DNA from: CAISIP01 sp965278985
GTDB lineage: Bacteria > Pseudomonadota > Gammaproteobacteria > Burkholderiales > Burkholderiaceae_C
DNA length: 64,000 nucleotides
Assembly (NCBI GenBank): GCA_965278985.1
Contig: OZ257131.1
Location: 1,302,001-1,366,000, forward strand
Direction of reading: 5' to 3'
Part shown: positions 42,386-53,756 of the stretch, piece after piece
Numbering within the stretch: the stretch's first letter is position 1
How the letters are laid out: each line of letters opens with the position of its first letter
Translations under genes and position numbers: made by a program
Notes under the pieces: model-generated
Databases searched by the model: none
Seen by the model: the letters and a program-made list of their open reading frames with translations, nothing else
Told to the model about the DNA's origin: nothing

Positions 42386-44317
42386 ATGTCAGTGCAGCGT
42401 CGTAAGGTCTTGAAAGGTTTTGCCGGTGCCGCCGCGCTGGCCGGAACGGTGCCCGCCGTGTGGGCGCAGGCGGCCGCCGCCAAGGAGGCCCCCACGCTCA
42501 CCCCGCTGGTCACCTCCGGCAAGCTGCCGCCGCTGGCCCAGCGCCTGCCCAGCATGCCCCTGGTGGTGCAGGCTGAAAAGGTCGGCACCTACGGCGGTGC
42601 GATCCGGCGCGGCCTGCGCGGCAGCTCGGACCACAACGGCATCCTGCGCCTGGTGGGCAACCAGGGCCTGGTGCGCTGGAACCTCGCCTTCACCGAGACG
42701 CTGCCCGGCGTGGCCGCGCGCTGGGAGATCAACCCCACGGCCACCGAGTTCACCTTCCACCTGCGCCCGGGCATGAAGTGGTCCGACGGCAAGCCCTTCA
42801 CGGCCGACGACATCGTCTTCGCCATCGAGGACTGCTGCAAGAACCCCGAGCTCTACAAGTCGGTGCCGTCGGTGCTGGTGATCAACAACAAGCCGGCCGT
42901 GGTCACCAAGGTCAGCGACACGGCTGTGAAGTTCACATTCGCCAGCCCCTACGCGCTGTTCCTGGAGCAGCTGGCCACGCCGCTGGGCCAGCACCCCACG
43001 CTGTTCCCCAAGCACTACTGCAGCCAGTTTCTGCCCAAGTACAACCCCAAGGCGCTGGACAACGCCAAGGCCGCCAACGTGGCGGACTGGCCCACCTACT
43101 TCCGCAACAAGTGCGGCGACATCGAGATCCCCTCGCGCTGGGGCAACACCGAGAAGCCCACGCTGGACCCGTGGATCCTGACCGAGGCCTACTCGGGCGG
43201 CGCCACACGCGTGGTGATGGACCGCAACCCCTACTTCTGGCAGGTGGACCAGACCGGGCAGCAGCTGCCCTACGTGGACCGCCTGAGCTTCTCCATCGCG
43301 CAGGACGTGGAGTCTCTGATGCTCGACGCGCTCTCCGGCAAGCTGGACATCCAGGAGCGCCACATCGACTCGCTGCAGAACAAGCCGACCCTGTCGCAGA
43401 ACATGCAGAAGGGCGGCTACAGGCTCATCGAGCTGGTCAACACCGGTGCGCAGCAGGTTCAGATCTACCTGAACATGACGCACAAGGACCCGAAGATGCG
43501 CGAGATGTTCGCCAACAAGGAGTTCCGCCAGGCGTTGTCGCTGGGCATGAACCGCAAGGAGATCATCGACATCGTTTACCTCGGACAGTCCGAGGCTTAC
43601 CAGACCGGCCCGCGCCCCGGCCACCCCTGGTACCACGAGAAGCTGGCGCGCCAGTTCACGCAGTACGACCCCAAGCAGGCCAACGCGATCCTCGACAAGC
43701 TGGGCTACGACAAGCGCGACGGGCAGAAGATGCGCCTGCGCCCCGACGGCCAGAAGGTGTTCTTCTCCATCGACGTGATCCCCACGCTGTACCCCGACGC
43801 GGTGGACACGCTGGAGCTGGTCAAGCGCCACTGGGCCGAGATCGGCGTGGACATCAAGGTCAACACCATCGAGCGCGCGCTGTACTACACGCGTGGTGAC
43901 GCCAACGACCATGACGCCGCCACCTGGCCGGGGCCCGGCGGGCTGGACCCGATCCTGGACTCGCGCGACTACCTTGCCGTGCACCCGCAGGGCTCGCGCT
44001 ACGCCGTGCCGTGGACCATCTGGTACACCTCGGGCGGCAAGGACGGCCAGGAGCCGCCGGCCAGCCAGAAGACGCGCATGAAGCTGTATGACGACGCGCG
44101 TGCCACGGCCGACATCAAGAAGCGCTCCGACCTGATGAAGCAGGTGTTCGACCAGTGCGCCGACGCCTTCGAGACCATCGGCGTGTGCCTGGCGGTGAAC
44201 ACCTTCGGCATCTGCAAGAACAACTTGCAGAACGTGCCCAAGAGCTACCCGAACGGCTGGTCGTGGCCCAACCCGGCGCCTGCCTTGCCGCAGCAGTTCT
44301 TCTTCACGCGGACCTGA
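42386..44317 (+). CDS. ABC transporter substrate-binding protein (SBP_bac_5, peptide/oligosaccharide type)
   Basis: 643 aa from ATG 42386 with AAGGAGA upstream. Tat-like signal peptide (QRRKVLKGFAGAAALAGTVPAVWAQ). The family 5 binding-protein fold is recognisable from FTFHLRPGMKWSDGKPFTADDIVFAIED and the late REMFANKEFRQALSLGMNRKEII. The acidic-sugar and oligosaccharide branch of this family has similar long members. It delivers its ligand to the permeases at 44394 and 45385. In this locus the ligand is presumably a sugar acid or uronic oligosaccharide, which is inference from the neighbouring dehydratases. Confidence 0.9.
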   Translation: MSVQRRKVLKGFAGAAALAGTVPAVWAQAAAAKEAPTLTPLVTSGKLPPLAQRLPSMPLVVQAEKVGTYGGAIRRGLRGSSDHNGILRLVGNQGLVRWNLAFTETLPGVAARWEINPTATEFTFHLRPGMKWSDGKPFTADDIVFAIEDCCKNPELYKSVPSVLVINNKPAVVTKVSDTAVKFTFASPYALFLEQLATPLGQHPTLFPKHYCSQFLPKYNPKALDNAKAANVADWPTYFRNKCGDIEIPSRWGNTEKPTLDPWILTEAYSGGATRVVMDRNPYFWQVDQTGQQLPYVDRLSFSIAQDVESLMLDALSGKLDIQERHIDSLQNKPTLSQNMQKGGYRLIELVNTGAQQVQIYLNMTHKDPKMREMFANKEFRQALSLGMNRKEIIDIVYLGQSEAYQTGPRPGHPWYHEKLARQFTQYDPKQANAILDKLGYDKRDGQKMRLRPDGQKVFFSIDVIPTLYPDAVDTLELVKRHWAEIGVDIKVNTIERALYYTRGDANDHDAATWPGPGGLDPILDSRDYLAVHPQGSRYAVPWTIWYTSGGKDGQEPPASQKTRMKLYDDARATADIKKRSDLMKQVFDQCADAFETIGVCLAVNTFGICKNNLQNVPKSYPNGWSWPNPAPALPQQFFFTRT

Positions 44318-44347
44318 TCCGGTCTCTTACCTTGTTGCCTGATCGTC

Positions 44348-44370
44348 GCGGCCACTTCACCAGTGGCCGC
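44348..44370 (+). terminator. Hairpin between the ABC binding-protein and permease genes
   Basis: GCGGCCACT-TCACC-AGTGGCCGC is a perfect 9-bp stem with a 5-nt loop, 30 nt after the binding-protein stop. There is no U tract. As with the dctP-dctQ palindrome, it probably gives partial termination or mRNA protection. Confidence 0.5.
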
Positions 44371-44393
44371 GCGGGAGCCTGTTGCCTACCGCC

Positions 44394-45380
44394 ATGCTGA
44401 TCTTCATCGCCAAACGCCTGCTGTGGATGCTGCCTTTCCTGGTGGCGATCAGCTTTTTGTCTTTCGTGCTGATCCAGTTGCCTCCGGGCGACTTCGTCAC
44501 CACCTATATCGCCACGCTGGCCGCCTCCAACGAGGTGGTGGACCAGGCCACGGCCGCGGGCCTGCGCGAGCGCTTCGGGCTGGACCAGCCCATGATCGTG
44601 CAGTACTTCCAGTGGATCACCAACATCGTGCTGCGCGGCGACTTCGGCCTGTCCTTCGAGTGGCAGCAGCCCGTGGGCGACCTGATCTGGGAGCGCATGG
44701 GCCTGACCCTGGTGCTGACCTTCTCGGCGCTGCTGCTCACGTGGGGCATCGCGCTGCCGGTGGGTGTGTATTCGGCAGTCAAGAAGTACACGATCGGCGA
44801 CTACTTCGTCACCCTGCTGTCCTTCGTGGGCCTGGCCATCCCCAGCTTTTTGCTGGCGCTGGTGCTGATGTACGTGGCGGCTGTGAAGCTGGGGCGCGAC
44901 GTAGGGGGGCTGTTCTCCGAGCAGTACCTCACGGCGCCGTGGAGCATGGCCAAGATGCTCGACCTGCTGGAGCACCTGTGGATACCGGTGATCATCCTGG
45001 CCATCTCGGGCACGGCCAGCCTGATCCGCGTGATGCGCGCCAACATGCTCGACGAGCTGCACAAGCCCTACGTGACGACGGCGCGCGCCAAGGGCCTGTC
45101 GGAGTTCACGCTGCTGATGAAATACCCGGTGCGCCTGGCGATGAACCCCTTCATCTCCACCATCGCCTGGCTGCTGCCCAACCTGGTGTCGGGCTCCATC
45201 ATCGTGGCCATCGTGATGAGCCTGCCCACGGCCGGCCCCTTGCTGCTGCAGTCGCTGATGAGCCAGGACATGTACCTGGCGGGCGCCTTCATCCTGCTGA
45301 TCTGCGCGCTGACCGTCGTCGGCTCGCTGGTCAGCGACATCCTGCTGGCGATGGTCGATCCGCGGATTCGGCTGGAGTGA
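44394..45380 (+). CDS. ABC transporter permease (DppB/OppB type)
   Basis: 328 aa from ATG 44394; TTG 44382 is closer to the GGGAG site and is a real alternative. Six membrane segments. The N-terminal MLIFIAKRLLWMLPFLVAISFLSFVLIQLPPGDF and the EAA-loop region YVTTARAKGLSEFTLLMKYPVRLAMNPFI are typical of binding-protein-dependent dipeptide-type permeases. First permease of the importer. Confidence 0.9.
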   Translation: MLIFIAKRLLWMLPFLVAISFLSFVLIQLPPGDFVTTYIATLAASNEVVDQATAAGLRERFGLDQPMIVQYFQWITNIVLRGDFGLSFEWQQPVGDLIWERMGLTLVLTFSALLLTWGIALPVGVYSAVKKYTIGDYFVTLLSFVGLAIPSFLLALVLMYVAAVKLGRDVGGLFSEQYLTAPWSMAKMLDLLEHLWIPVIILAISGTASLIRVMRANMLDELHKPYVTTARAKGLSEFTLLMKYPVRLAMNPFISTIAWLLPNLVSGSIIVAIVMSLPTAGPLLLQSLMSQDMYLAGAFILLICALTVVGSLVSDILLAMVDPRIRLE

Positions 45381-45384
45381 CCTC

Positions 45385-46601
45385 ATGAGCAGCACCATGG
45401 CTTCCAATCCCCCTGCGGTTCCCGCGGTCCCCGCGACTCCCGTGACCCCGCCCGTTGCCGACCACGAGGCGATCCCACCGACGCCCGACGAATCCGCGGC
45501 CCGCGCCTCGGCGCGCATGGCCGTCGCCTCGCAGTGGCAACTGGTCTGGTGGGCCTTCAAGCGCCACCGGCTGGCGATGGCCGGGCTGGTCATCACGGTG
45601 ATCCTCTACTTCATCGCGGTGTTGCCCGGCTTCTTCGCGGTCAACAACCCCGAGCAGCAGAACGCGCGCGCGGCCTTCCATCCGCCGCAGGCGCTGCATT
45701 TCGTGGACACCAAGGAGGACGGCAGCTGGTCGCTGCGGCCCTACATCCACCCCTACGTGCTCAAGCGCGACCCGCAGACGCTCGCCGCCATCTACGAACA
45801 GGACAACAGCCGCAAGGTCTATTTGAAGATGTTCGCGGAAGGGTACGAGTATTCGGTGCTCGGGCTGTTCCGCTCGACGACACACCTCTTCGCATCCGAG
45901 GAAGCGCGCTCGCCCGTGTTCTTCTTCGGCGCCGATCGCCTGGGCCGGTGCGTGTTCAGCCGCATCATGGTGGGCACGCAGATCTCGCTGTCGGTGGGGC
46001 TGGTGGGTGTGATCCTGTCGTTGGTGATCGGCATCGTGCTGGGCGGCATCTCGGGCTACTACGGCGGGCGCATCGACTTCGTGATCCAGCGCGTCATCGA
46101 ACTCGTATTGTCGCTGCCCACGATCCCCATCTGGCTCGCCGCCTCGGCCGCCGTGCCGCAGGACTGGCCGGCGGTGTGGAACTACTTCACCATCACACTG
46201 ATACTGTCGCTGACCGGCTGGGCACAGCTGGCGCGTGTGGTGCGCGGGCGTTTCCTGAGCCTGCGCACGGAGGAGTTCGTGATGGCGGCGCGGCTGGACG
46301 GTGCCTCCGAGGGGCGCATCATCTTCCGCCACATGCTGCCCAGCTTCGCGAGCCACATCATCGCGTCCATCTCGCTGGCCATCCCCGCGATGATCCTGGC
46401 CGAGACCTCGCTGAGCTTCCTGGGCCTGGGCCTGCAGCCACCCACCATCTCCTGGGGCGTGCTGCTGCGCGAGGCGCAGAACATCCGCTCCATCGCCACG
46501 GCGCCGTGGCTCTTCATCCCCGGTGCCTTCGTGGTGCTGGCCGTGATCGCCATGAACTTCCTGGGTGACGGCCTGCGCGACGCCTCCGACCCGTACAACA
46601 A

Positions 46602-46605
<4 letters not shown>
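45385..46605 (+). CDS. ABC transporter permease (DppC/OppC type)
   Basis: 406 aa, longer than usual because of a Pro/Val/Ala-rich N-terminal 45 residues and an extended periplasmic loop (about 85-190) after the first membrane segment. EAA motif EEFVMAARLDGASEGRIIFRHMLPS, then LAETSLSFLGLGLQPPTISWGVLL. The end overlaps the ATPase gene (ATGA). Second permease of the importer. Confidence 0.9.
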
Positions 46606-48317
<1,712 letters not shown>

Positions 48318-48858
48318 GGTTCTGTGTTGCCTCCGTTGGCGTTGTCTTTGCGTTGGTGGTTGGGAGCTGCCGGCGTGCGGTGGGCCTTGGCAAGGCGGTG
48401 GGCAGTGGCCTGCGTTCTCCGGCCCACGCTCGCGGACCGGCGCAACAGCGTGCTGAAGCTGCTGCGCGAAGTGCCGCCCGGGCGTGCCGTGATGGTCACA
48501 GCCGCGACTGGGGCCTGCGCCCGCAGACCCCAGCCCACCACCTCAACATGCGCAGTGGCGCGCCACCGGTGGCCTGCCGACTTTGTTGGTGGATATTCGG
48601 TTGTCCATGGGCGGAGTGCTCTTCAGCAACGACGGGTGGGTGGTGCGGGTGCGCCGGCGCAGGCCCCATTCGCGCATGCCACACAAGCACGCACGCCCAC
48701 CCCGGTGTTCGCGCTACTCCCATCGCACACCAGAAGCACTGCTGCGCGAGCGAGGGCCGGAGCCGGCGCATCCGTACCACCCTCCCTGCCAAAAGCCTAG
48801 GCACGCAACGCGACGACAGCAGTAACTGACAACGAGACATGAAGGGAAGTCCTGCCCC
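48318..48858. other. 541-nt region without a supported gene
   Basis: Reading frames here are short, mutually overlapping and lack domains; I see no relic that I can name. It contains one strong hairpin (48508-48533). The last 30 nt include GAAGGGAAG, which may serve the following dehydratase gene. Confidence 0.6.
48508..48533 (+). terminator. Strong GC hairpin downstream of the ABC operon
   Basis: Arms CTGGGG-C-CTGCG and CGCAG-A-CCCCAG pair over 12 positions with one C/A mismatch and a 2-nt loop. It lies 190 nt beyond the ATPase stop. There is no U tract; it may end or attenuate the ABC transcript before the dehydratase genes. Confidence 0.35.
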
Positions 48859-50085
48859 ATGAAGATCACCGCCATCAAGACCTTCCTGATGCACGTCGGC
48901 GCCCCGGACCTCAAGGCCTGGGCCTCCGACAACGCCTTCGGTGGCCACAAGTATTCACCCGGCATCTCCGGCACACGCAACTGGCTGTTCGTGAAGGTCT
49001 ACACCGACGAAGGCATCACCGGCATCGGTGAGTGCTCGGGCTGGCCGCGCGTCATCGAGACGGCGGTCAACGACCTGCAGCGCATCCTCATCGGCGAAGA
49101 CCCGACCCACATCGAGCGCATCTGGCAACGCATGATGTCGGCCATCATGGTGCACGGCATGACAGGCACCGTGGGTGGTGGCGCGATGACCGGCATCGAC
49201 ATGGCGCTGTGGGACATCAAGGGCAAGGCGCTGGGCGTGCCCGTGTGGAATTTGCTGGGCGGCAAGGTGCGCGACAAGGTGCGCATCTATGCGCATGCCA
49301 ACAGCCCCGAGGTGGCGCTGAGCCTCAAGGCGCGTGGCGTCACGGCCATCAAATGCGGCGGCGTGTCCGATCCCGTGGCCAAGGTCGCGGCATTGCGCGA
49401 GGCCATCGGCGAGGAGATGGACCTCATGATCGACCTGCACGGCCCACCGTGGATGACGCCCGGCGACGCCGCGCAGCTGGCCCGCGCGCTGGAACCGTAC
49501 CACCTGCTGTTCATCGAGGACCCGATCGCGCCCGACAACCTCGAGGGATACAAGCGCATCCGCGATGCGGCGCATGTGCCACTGGCGGCCGGTGAGCGCA
49601 TGAGCACGATCTTCGGCGAGCGTGAGCTGATCACCTCCGGCCTGGTGGACGTGATCCAGCCCGACACCGGTCGGGCCGGTGGCATCACGCAGATGAAGAA
49701 GATCGCCGCGATGGCCGAGGCGCACCACATCATGATGGCGCCGCATTCGGGCTCTCTGGGGCCGGTGGCCGAATACGCCGCGCTGCATGTGCTGGCTGCG
49801 ATTCCCAACGCGTTGTTCCTGGAACGCATCGAGGATGACTGGGAGGGCAGGGCGCAGACAGTCATCCCGCACCCTGTGCAGAAGGACGGCTATCTCACCG
49901 TGCCCGATGCGCCGGGGCTGGGTGTGGACATCGACGAAGACTTCGTCGCGCGCTTTCCCAGCCAGGCCAACATCTCAGTGCAGGTCTCAGGCACCTCTGG
50001 TTCGTATGCGGCCGGCACACACGAAGAAAACGTCTACGTGCAGACCCGCCTGCAGCGCGCGCGTTATCTGTCCGGCAAATCCTGA
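48859..50085 (+). CDS. Mandelate racemase/muconate lactonizing enzyme (enolase superfamily), galactonate dehydratase-like
   Basis: 408 aa from ATG 48859. Capping domain with ITGIGECSGWPRVIE; strand-2 motif TAIKCGG (single Lys); metal ligands in MIDLHGPPW, FIEDPIAPDN and AAGERMS; late His in MAPHSGSLGP; C-terminal DGYLTVPDAPGLGVDIDED. This residue set is that of the D-galactonate dehydratase-like group, which dehydrates aldonic/aldaric acids using Mg2+. It is a different subfamily from the 4208 and 16074 enzymes. It is 13 nt upstream of another superfamily member. Confidence 0.85.
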   Translation: MKITAIKTFLMHVGAPDLKAWASDNAFGGHKYSPGISGTRNWLFVKVYTDEGITGIGECSGWPRVIETAVNDLQRILIGEDPTHIERIWQRMMSAIMVHGMTGTVGGGAMTGIDMALWDIKGKALGVPVWNLLGGKVRDKVRIYAHANSPEVALSLKARGVTAIKCGGVSDPVAKVAALREAIGEEMDLMIDLHGPPWMTPGDAAQLARALEPYHLLFIEDPIAPDNLEGYKRIRDAAHVPLAAGERMSTIFGERELITSGLVDVIQPDTGRAGGITQMKKIAAMAEAHHIMMAPHSGSLGPVAEYAALHVLAAIPNALFLERIEDDWEGRAQTVIPHPVQKDGYLTVPDAPGLGVDIDEDFVARFPSQANISVQVSGTSGSYAAGTHEENVYVQTRLQRARYLSGKS

Positions 50086-50098
50086 AAGAACAACAGCA

Positions 50099-51298
50099 AT
50101 GAAGATCGACCGCCTGCGCGTGTTCATGTCGCGCGACAAGGACCGGCCCCGCGTTATCGTGGCCATGGACACGGACGAAGGCATCACCGGCTGGGGCGAG
50201 TGTTACAACCACGGCCCCGACAAGGCGCTGTTCCCGCTGCTGGAGTACTACCTGACCTTCCTGCAGGGCCGGGACCCGCGGCGCGTGAGTTTCCACATCC
50301 ACCACCTGCTGCAGCAGACACGCTTCCCGCCCGGCGCGCTGGGCCTGGCTGCCATTTCTGCGCTGGACCACTGCATGTGGGACATTGCAGCCAAGGCGCT
50401 GGGCGTACCCGTCTACATGCTGCTGGGTGGCAACGTGCGCGACCGCATCAAGGTGTACGCCGGCCTCTACACCGCGCCCGACCCGGCCGCCGCGCGCGAC
50501 GAGATGGATGCGCTCAACGCCGACTGGGGCCTGACTGCCTTCAAGCTCAGCCCCTACCGCGTGGACATGCACCGCCACCGCTGGGGCGAGGTCGTGCGCC
50601 AGGCCGGTGAGTGGTTCCGCGAGGTGCGCGAGACCGTGCGCAGCGACTATGAGCTGGCCTTCGATGCCCACGCCAAGATTTTCGAAGTGCAGCAGGCCAT
50701 CCAGCTCGGCAACGCGCTGGCACCTTACGACCCGTTGTTCTTCGAGGAACCCATCCGCCCCGAGAACTTCGAGGCCTGGGGCGAACTCAAGCGCGGCCTG
50801 CACTGCACGCTGGCCACGGGCGAATCCTTGTACAGCCGCTTCGAGGTGCTGCGTCTGCTGCAGGTGCGCGGCTGCGACATCGTGCAGCCCGACATCTGTG
50901 TGGTGGGCGGCGTCACCGAGATGCTGAAGATCGCGACCTTGGCCGAGGCGCATTACGTGAGCGTGGCCCCGCACAACCCCATGGGCCCGCTGGCCACGGC
51001 CATCAACGTGCATTTCAGCGCCGCCATCACCAACTTCCGCATCCTCGAATACCGCCTGCCGCACGGGCCGGGCTACGTCTTCGGCACAGGCAACCGCGAG
51101 GCACCCACGGATGGCGGCCTTCAGGGCGCGCACTATGTGCTGGACCCGTACCTTCCCAAGGACGGCTACCTGGAACTGCGCCCCGACCGGCCGGGGTGGG
51201 GTTTGGAGATGGACGAAAAGCTGCTGGGCACCGAGGACTATGTGCACTGGCAGCGCAAGGTGCCGCTCAAGCCGGACGGGTCGACGGGGTACGCCTGA
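50099..51298 (+). CDS. Mandelate racemase/muconate lactonizing enzyme (enolase superfamily)
   Basis: 399 aa from ATG 50099; the ribosome site is weak (GAAAGAA). Motifs: ITGWGECYNHGPD, LLGGNVRDRIKVYA, strand-2 TAFKLSPY, FDAHAKI, FFEEPIRPEN, ATGESLYS and VAPHNPMGP. The order of metal ligands Asp/Glu/Glu is intact. It sits directly after the galactonate dehydratase-like gene, so the two probably act on related or sequential acids brought in by the ABC importer. Substrate unknown. Confidence 0.85.
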   Translation: MKIDRLRVFMSRDKDRPRVIVAMDTDEGITGWGECYNHGPDKALFPLLEYYLTFLQGRDPRRVSFHIHHLLQQTRFPPGALGLAAISALDHCMWDIAAKALGVPVYMLLGGNVRDRIKVYAGLYTAPDPAAARDEMDALNADWGLTAFKLSPYRVDMHRHRWGEVVRQAGEWFREVRETVRSDYELAFDAHAKIFEVQQAIQLGNALAPYDPLFFEEPIRPENFEAWGELKRGLHCTLATGESLYSRFEVLRLLQVRGCDIVQPDICVVGGVTEMLKIATLAEAHYVSVAPHNPMGPLATAINVHFSAAITNFRILEYRLPHGPGYVFGTGNREAPTDGGLQGAHYVLDPYLPKDGYLELRPDRPGWGLEMDEKLLGTEDYVHWQRKVPLKPDGSTGYA

Positions 51299-51314
51299 AC
51301 GTGGTGGAGGCGTG

Positions 51315-51358
51315 TTGCCCACCACACGAACGCCCGCAACGTAGCGTGTGGTAGGCAA
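51315..51358. terminator. Bidirectional-type hairpin between convergent genes
   Basis: TTGCC-C-ACCACACG (51315-51328) pairs with CGTGTGGT-A-GGCAA (51345-51358), 13 of 14 positions, with a 16-nt loop. It lies between the convergent ends of the dehydratase operon and the 51581 gene, 17 nt after the former. Confidence 0.5.
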
Positions 51359-51580
51359 ACGCTCCTAGGGTGGAGGCCGCCTCACCAGTGAAACGCACAG
51401 CGTGCCAACGGGCCGGTTGTTATCCCCGCCGATCGTGGGCAACCCTGTGGACAACCGCCAGGGGAACCGGCGGGATCGTTGCCCCGTGCGGGCTGCAACG
51501 CGGTGCCCAAGGAATGGGCAGTGGCACCGGTTCGGGAAAAGGCGTCGGCTTCCAACGCACCGAAAGGGGTCGATTGGCCT

Positions 51581-53146
51581 TTATCCCTTTCTAGCGCGAG
51601 GCGAAGCAGGCATTGCAATCGCCGGCCACTGCGGCCGCAGCAGATCGCGGCTGGACTGCTCGCGTTCCGGTGTCTCATGTGTCTCCACGGCGCGGTGCTG
51701 CAGCAGCTTGGTCTGGCGCAGCAGCTGGCGCTGGGTTTGATGCTCGACGGCCTGCACCAGGCGCTCGTCGTGCAGCGTGATGGTGGTGGTGCGGCTGCCG
51801 GCATCGTCGATGTTCGTCACGTAGTAGTTGCCACCCTGCAGATCGATCTCGGCCTCGCCCAGCGAGCGCAGGATGCGGGCCTTCAGTGTGGCCTCGTGGG
51901 CCTGTGTGACCTGCAGGTTGCCGGGCTCGGGCCGCAGCGATTCCATCGTGGTCTTCTGGCTGCTCTGGTAACGCACCGTGCTATGCTCGACGAGGAAACC
52001 GTATTGGTTGTTGCGCTCGAATGTGCCCTCGAAGCTGGCGTCGAAATCCGCCAGGCCGCTCAACAGCGGCGCCACCTGCAGCCGCGAGACCTCCGTGGCG
52101 GCGGGGATGAACCCGCCGGTGGGCGCCAGCGATGAGGCAGCGTGCAGCTGCGAGAAGGCCTGCTTGAACTGCGCCATGAACGCTTCGTCCACATGGCCCC
52201 GCAGGGCAGCCGCATCGAACTGCGCCAGGTACTGCGAGACCGCCGCCTCGCGCTGCTGCGTGCCGGTGCCCTGCAGCAGCGGTGCCCGGTCCACGCGCAG
52301 CGACAACGCGCCCTGCAGGCCCTGCATCTGCAGGCGCAGGTCCTGGTCACCCAGCTGCAGGCTGAAGCTGCGCAGCGGTGCGCCCTTGGAAGGGTTGTCC
52401 ACCGTGAGCGTCAGTGATGACAGCTGGCGCTGGTCGTAGGCCAGCAGGCCCGCGAGGTCCAACTCAGGCGCATCGGCTCGGCCCAGGCCTGCCATCGCGC
52501 GCTCCAGGCCCTCCGATAAGTCACCGAGGGCCTGGCGCTCGGCATCATTGAGCGGCCCCGTGCTGCGCATCTCCACCTGCAGCCCGCCCATCACCGCCTT
52601 GTTGCCACGGTTCACGGTGATGGCCAGTTCCACACTGGCACCCGAGCGGGTCTTGACCTGCAGGCGCAGTCCGGCCGCCTGGTCACGCACCGCCAACATC
52701 GCATCCGATGCCCTGACGCCTTCGCTGTGCAAGACGAGGGCTTGCCGGTAGTCGCCCGGCTGCTGCGCCAGGCGATCCAGCAAGGCCGCACCCAGGCCAC
52801 CCCATTGCGAAGACAGAGAGGCTCCGCTGCCCAGATTTCGGCCCATCAAGGTGCTGATGGCATCGTCCGGAGCACGCGTCCAGCTGCGGGGCAGGACCAG
52901 TGGAGGCACGGGGCGGTCGTAGACGACGGCGAGGTCCGCAGCCCCGTTCAGCTGCACCACGGTGGAGGAGGAGGGCGCGGTGTCGATCGACGGCAACGCC
53001 GTGGAACGCAGCGTCGCAAACGGGGCTGGTGCAGTGGGCACTGGCAGGCTGCTGCCCACGGCGGAGAGAGGTGGCATCGGGGGGTAAGGTCCTGCGGCGG
53101 TCGGAAGGCGCTCTTGTGGCGCTTCACATGGTGGCTTTATCGGCAT
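51581..53146 (-). CDS. Hypothetical protein, 521 aa
   Basis: I do not recognise a family. The start is uncertain: ATG 53146 is used; TTG 53179 and ATG near 53078 are alternatives, and none has a clear ribosome site. It has no signal peptide or membrane segment. The N-terminal 80 residues are Pro/Ser/Ala-rich. Two long regions look like a repeated beta/alpha pattern (AGLRLQVKTRSGASVELAITVNRG and SSLTLTVDNPSKGAPLRSFSLQLG). The C-terminus is rich in Gln and charged residues (QTQRQLLRQTKLLQHRAVETHE), suggesting a coiled coil. Possibly cell-surface or flagellar-hook-length-like by composition, but that is speculation. Confidence 0.6.
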   Translation of the reverse strand: MPIKPPCEAPQERLPTAAGPYPPMPPLSAVGSSLPVPTAPAPFATLRSTALPSIDTAPSSSTVVQLNGAADLAVVYDRPVPPLVLPRSWTRAPDDAISTLMGRNLGSGASLSSQWGGLGAALLDRLAQQPGDYRQALVLHSEGVRASDAMLAVRDQAAGLRLQVKTRSGASVELAITVNRGNKAVMGGLQVEMRSTGPLNDAERQALGDLSEGLERAMAGLGRADAPELDLAGLLAYDQRQLSSLTLTVDNPSKGAPLRSFSLQLGDQDLRLQMQGLQGALSLRVDRAPLLQGTGTQQREAAVSQYLAQFDAAALRGHVDEAFMAQFKQAFSQLHAASSLAPTGGFIPAATEVSRLQVAPLLSGLADFDASFEGTFERNNQYGFLVEHSTVRYQSSQKTTMESLRPEPGNLQVTQAHEATLKARILRSLGEAEIDLQGGNYYVTNIDDAGSRTTTITLHDERLVQAVEHQTQRQLLRQTKLLQHRAVETHETPEREQSSRDLLRPQWPAIAMPASPRARKG

Positions 53147-53270
53147 TGCTACCAGGATCTGGAGGGCCCTCGGCTGCAAGAATCAGCGCGTGGGCGCATG
53201 GCGCCGCGCGGAGTACAACATCCATGGAAGCGTTCGAGTTCGTCGCCGTAGCTGCCAGGAGGCGCGCGTT

Positions 53271-53756
53271 GTGAGGAGCCGCCTGGCGGCAGCCTGCGTC
53301 ATGTTGTACGGCCTGTTGTGCCTGGGGGTCGTATGGGTGTCGCCGCTGAACGGCTTCGAATGGATGTTGACCGACCCGGTGCTGGCGACTGACAGCCCAA
53401 ACTTCTGCACGCTGCCGCAGGATGACCGCCTCGCCACCGCACTGTTCCCCTTGGCCTTCGTGTTGCCGCTGGTGGTGCTGGGGATCCTGGCCTGGGTGTT
53501 GCGGCGCGCGCGCTGGATCTGCGCGTTGGCCACCATCACGCTGGGACTGTGGTTCTGCCGCTTTGTGGTCTTCTATCCAGAGTGCCCGGAGCTTGCGCAG
53601 TCCTCACTTTCCACCGTGCTGCGGCCCAGCGCGCTCGCATGGACCGGAGAGGTCGCCGGCCGTGCAGAGGAAGCCTTGATGGCTGCCGACCTGGAAAAAA
53701 TCGCCGTCCCGCGCACGATCGTCTGGGCAGCGGCACGGCAGACGAAGGAGCAGTGA
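53271..53756 (+). CDS. Hypothetical membrane protein
   Basis: 161 aa from GTG 53271, chosen because AGGAGG is 8 nt upstream; the longer frame from 53190 lacks a ribosome site. Three hydrophobic segments (LAAACVMLYGLLCLGVVWV, ALFPLAFVLPLVVLGILAWVL and ICALATITLGLWFCRFVVFY). No family recognised. Its stop TGA shares a base with the next start codon (TGATG), so these genes are translationally coupled. Confidence 0.65.
   Translation: MRSRLAAACVMLYGLLCLGVVWVSPLNGFEWMLTDPVLATDSPNFCTLPQDDRLATALFPLAFVLPLVVLGILAWVLRRARWICALATITLGLWFCRFVVFYPECPELAQSSLSTVLRPSALAWTGEVAGRAEEALMAADLEKIAVPRTIVWAAARQTKEQ

Noticed and set aside
48324..48829. Two plus-strand open frames of 158 codons in the gap after the ABC operon
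   Set aside because: Arg/Ala/Thr-rich, overlapping each other in different frames, no ribosome site or domain; treated as non-coding.
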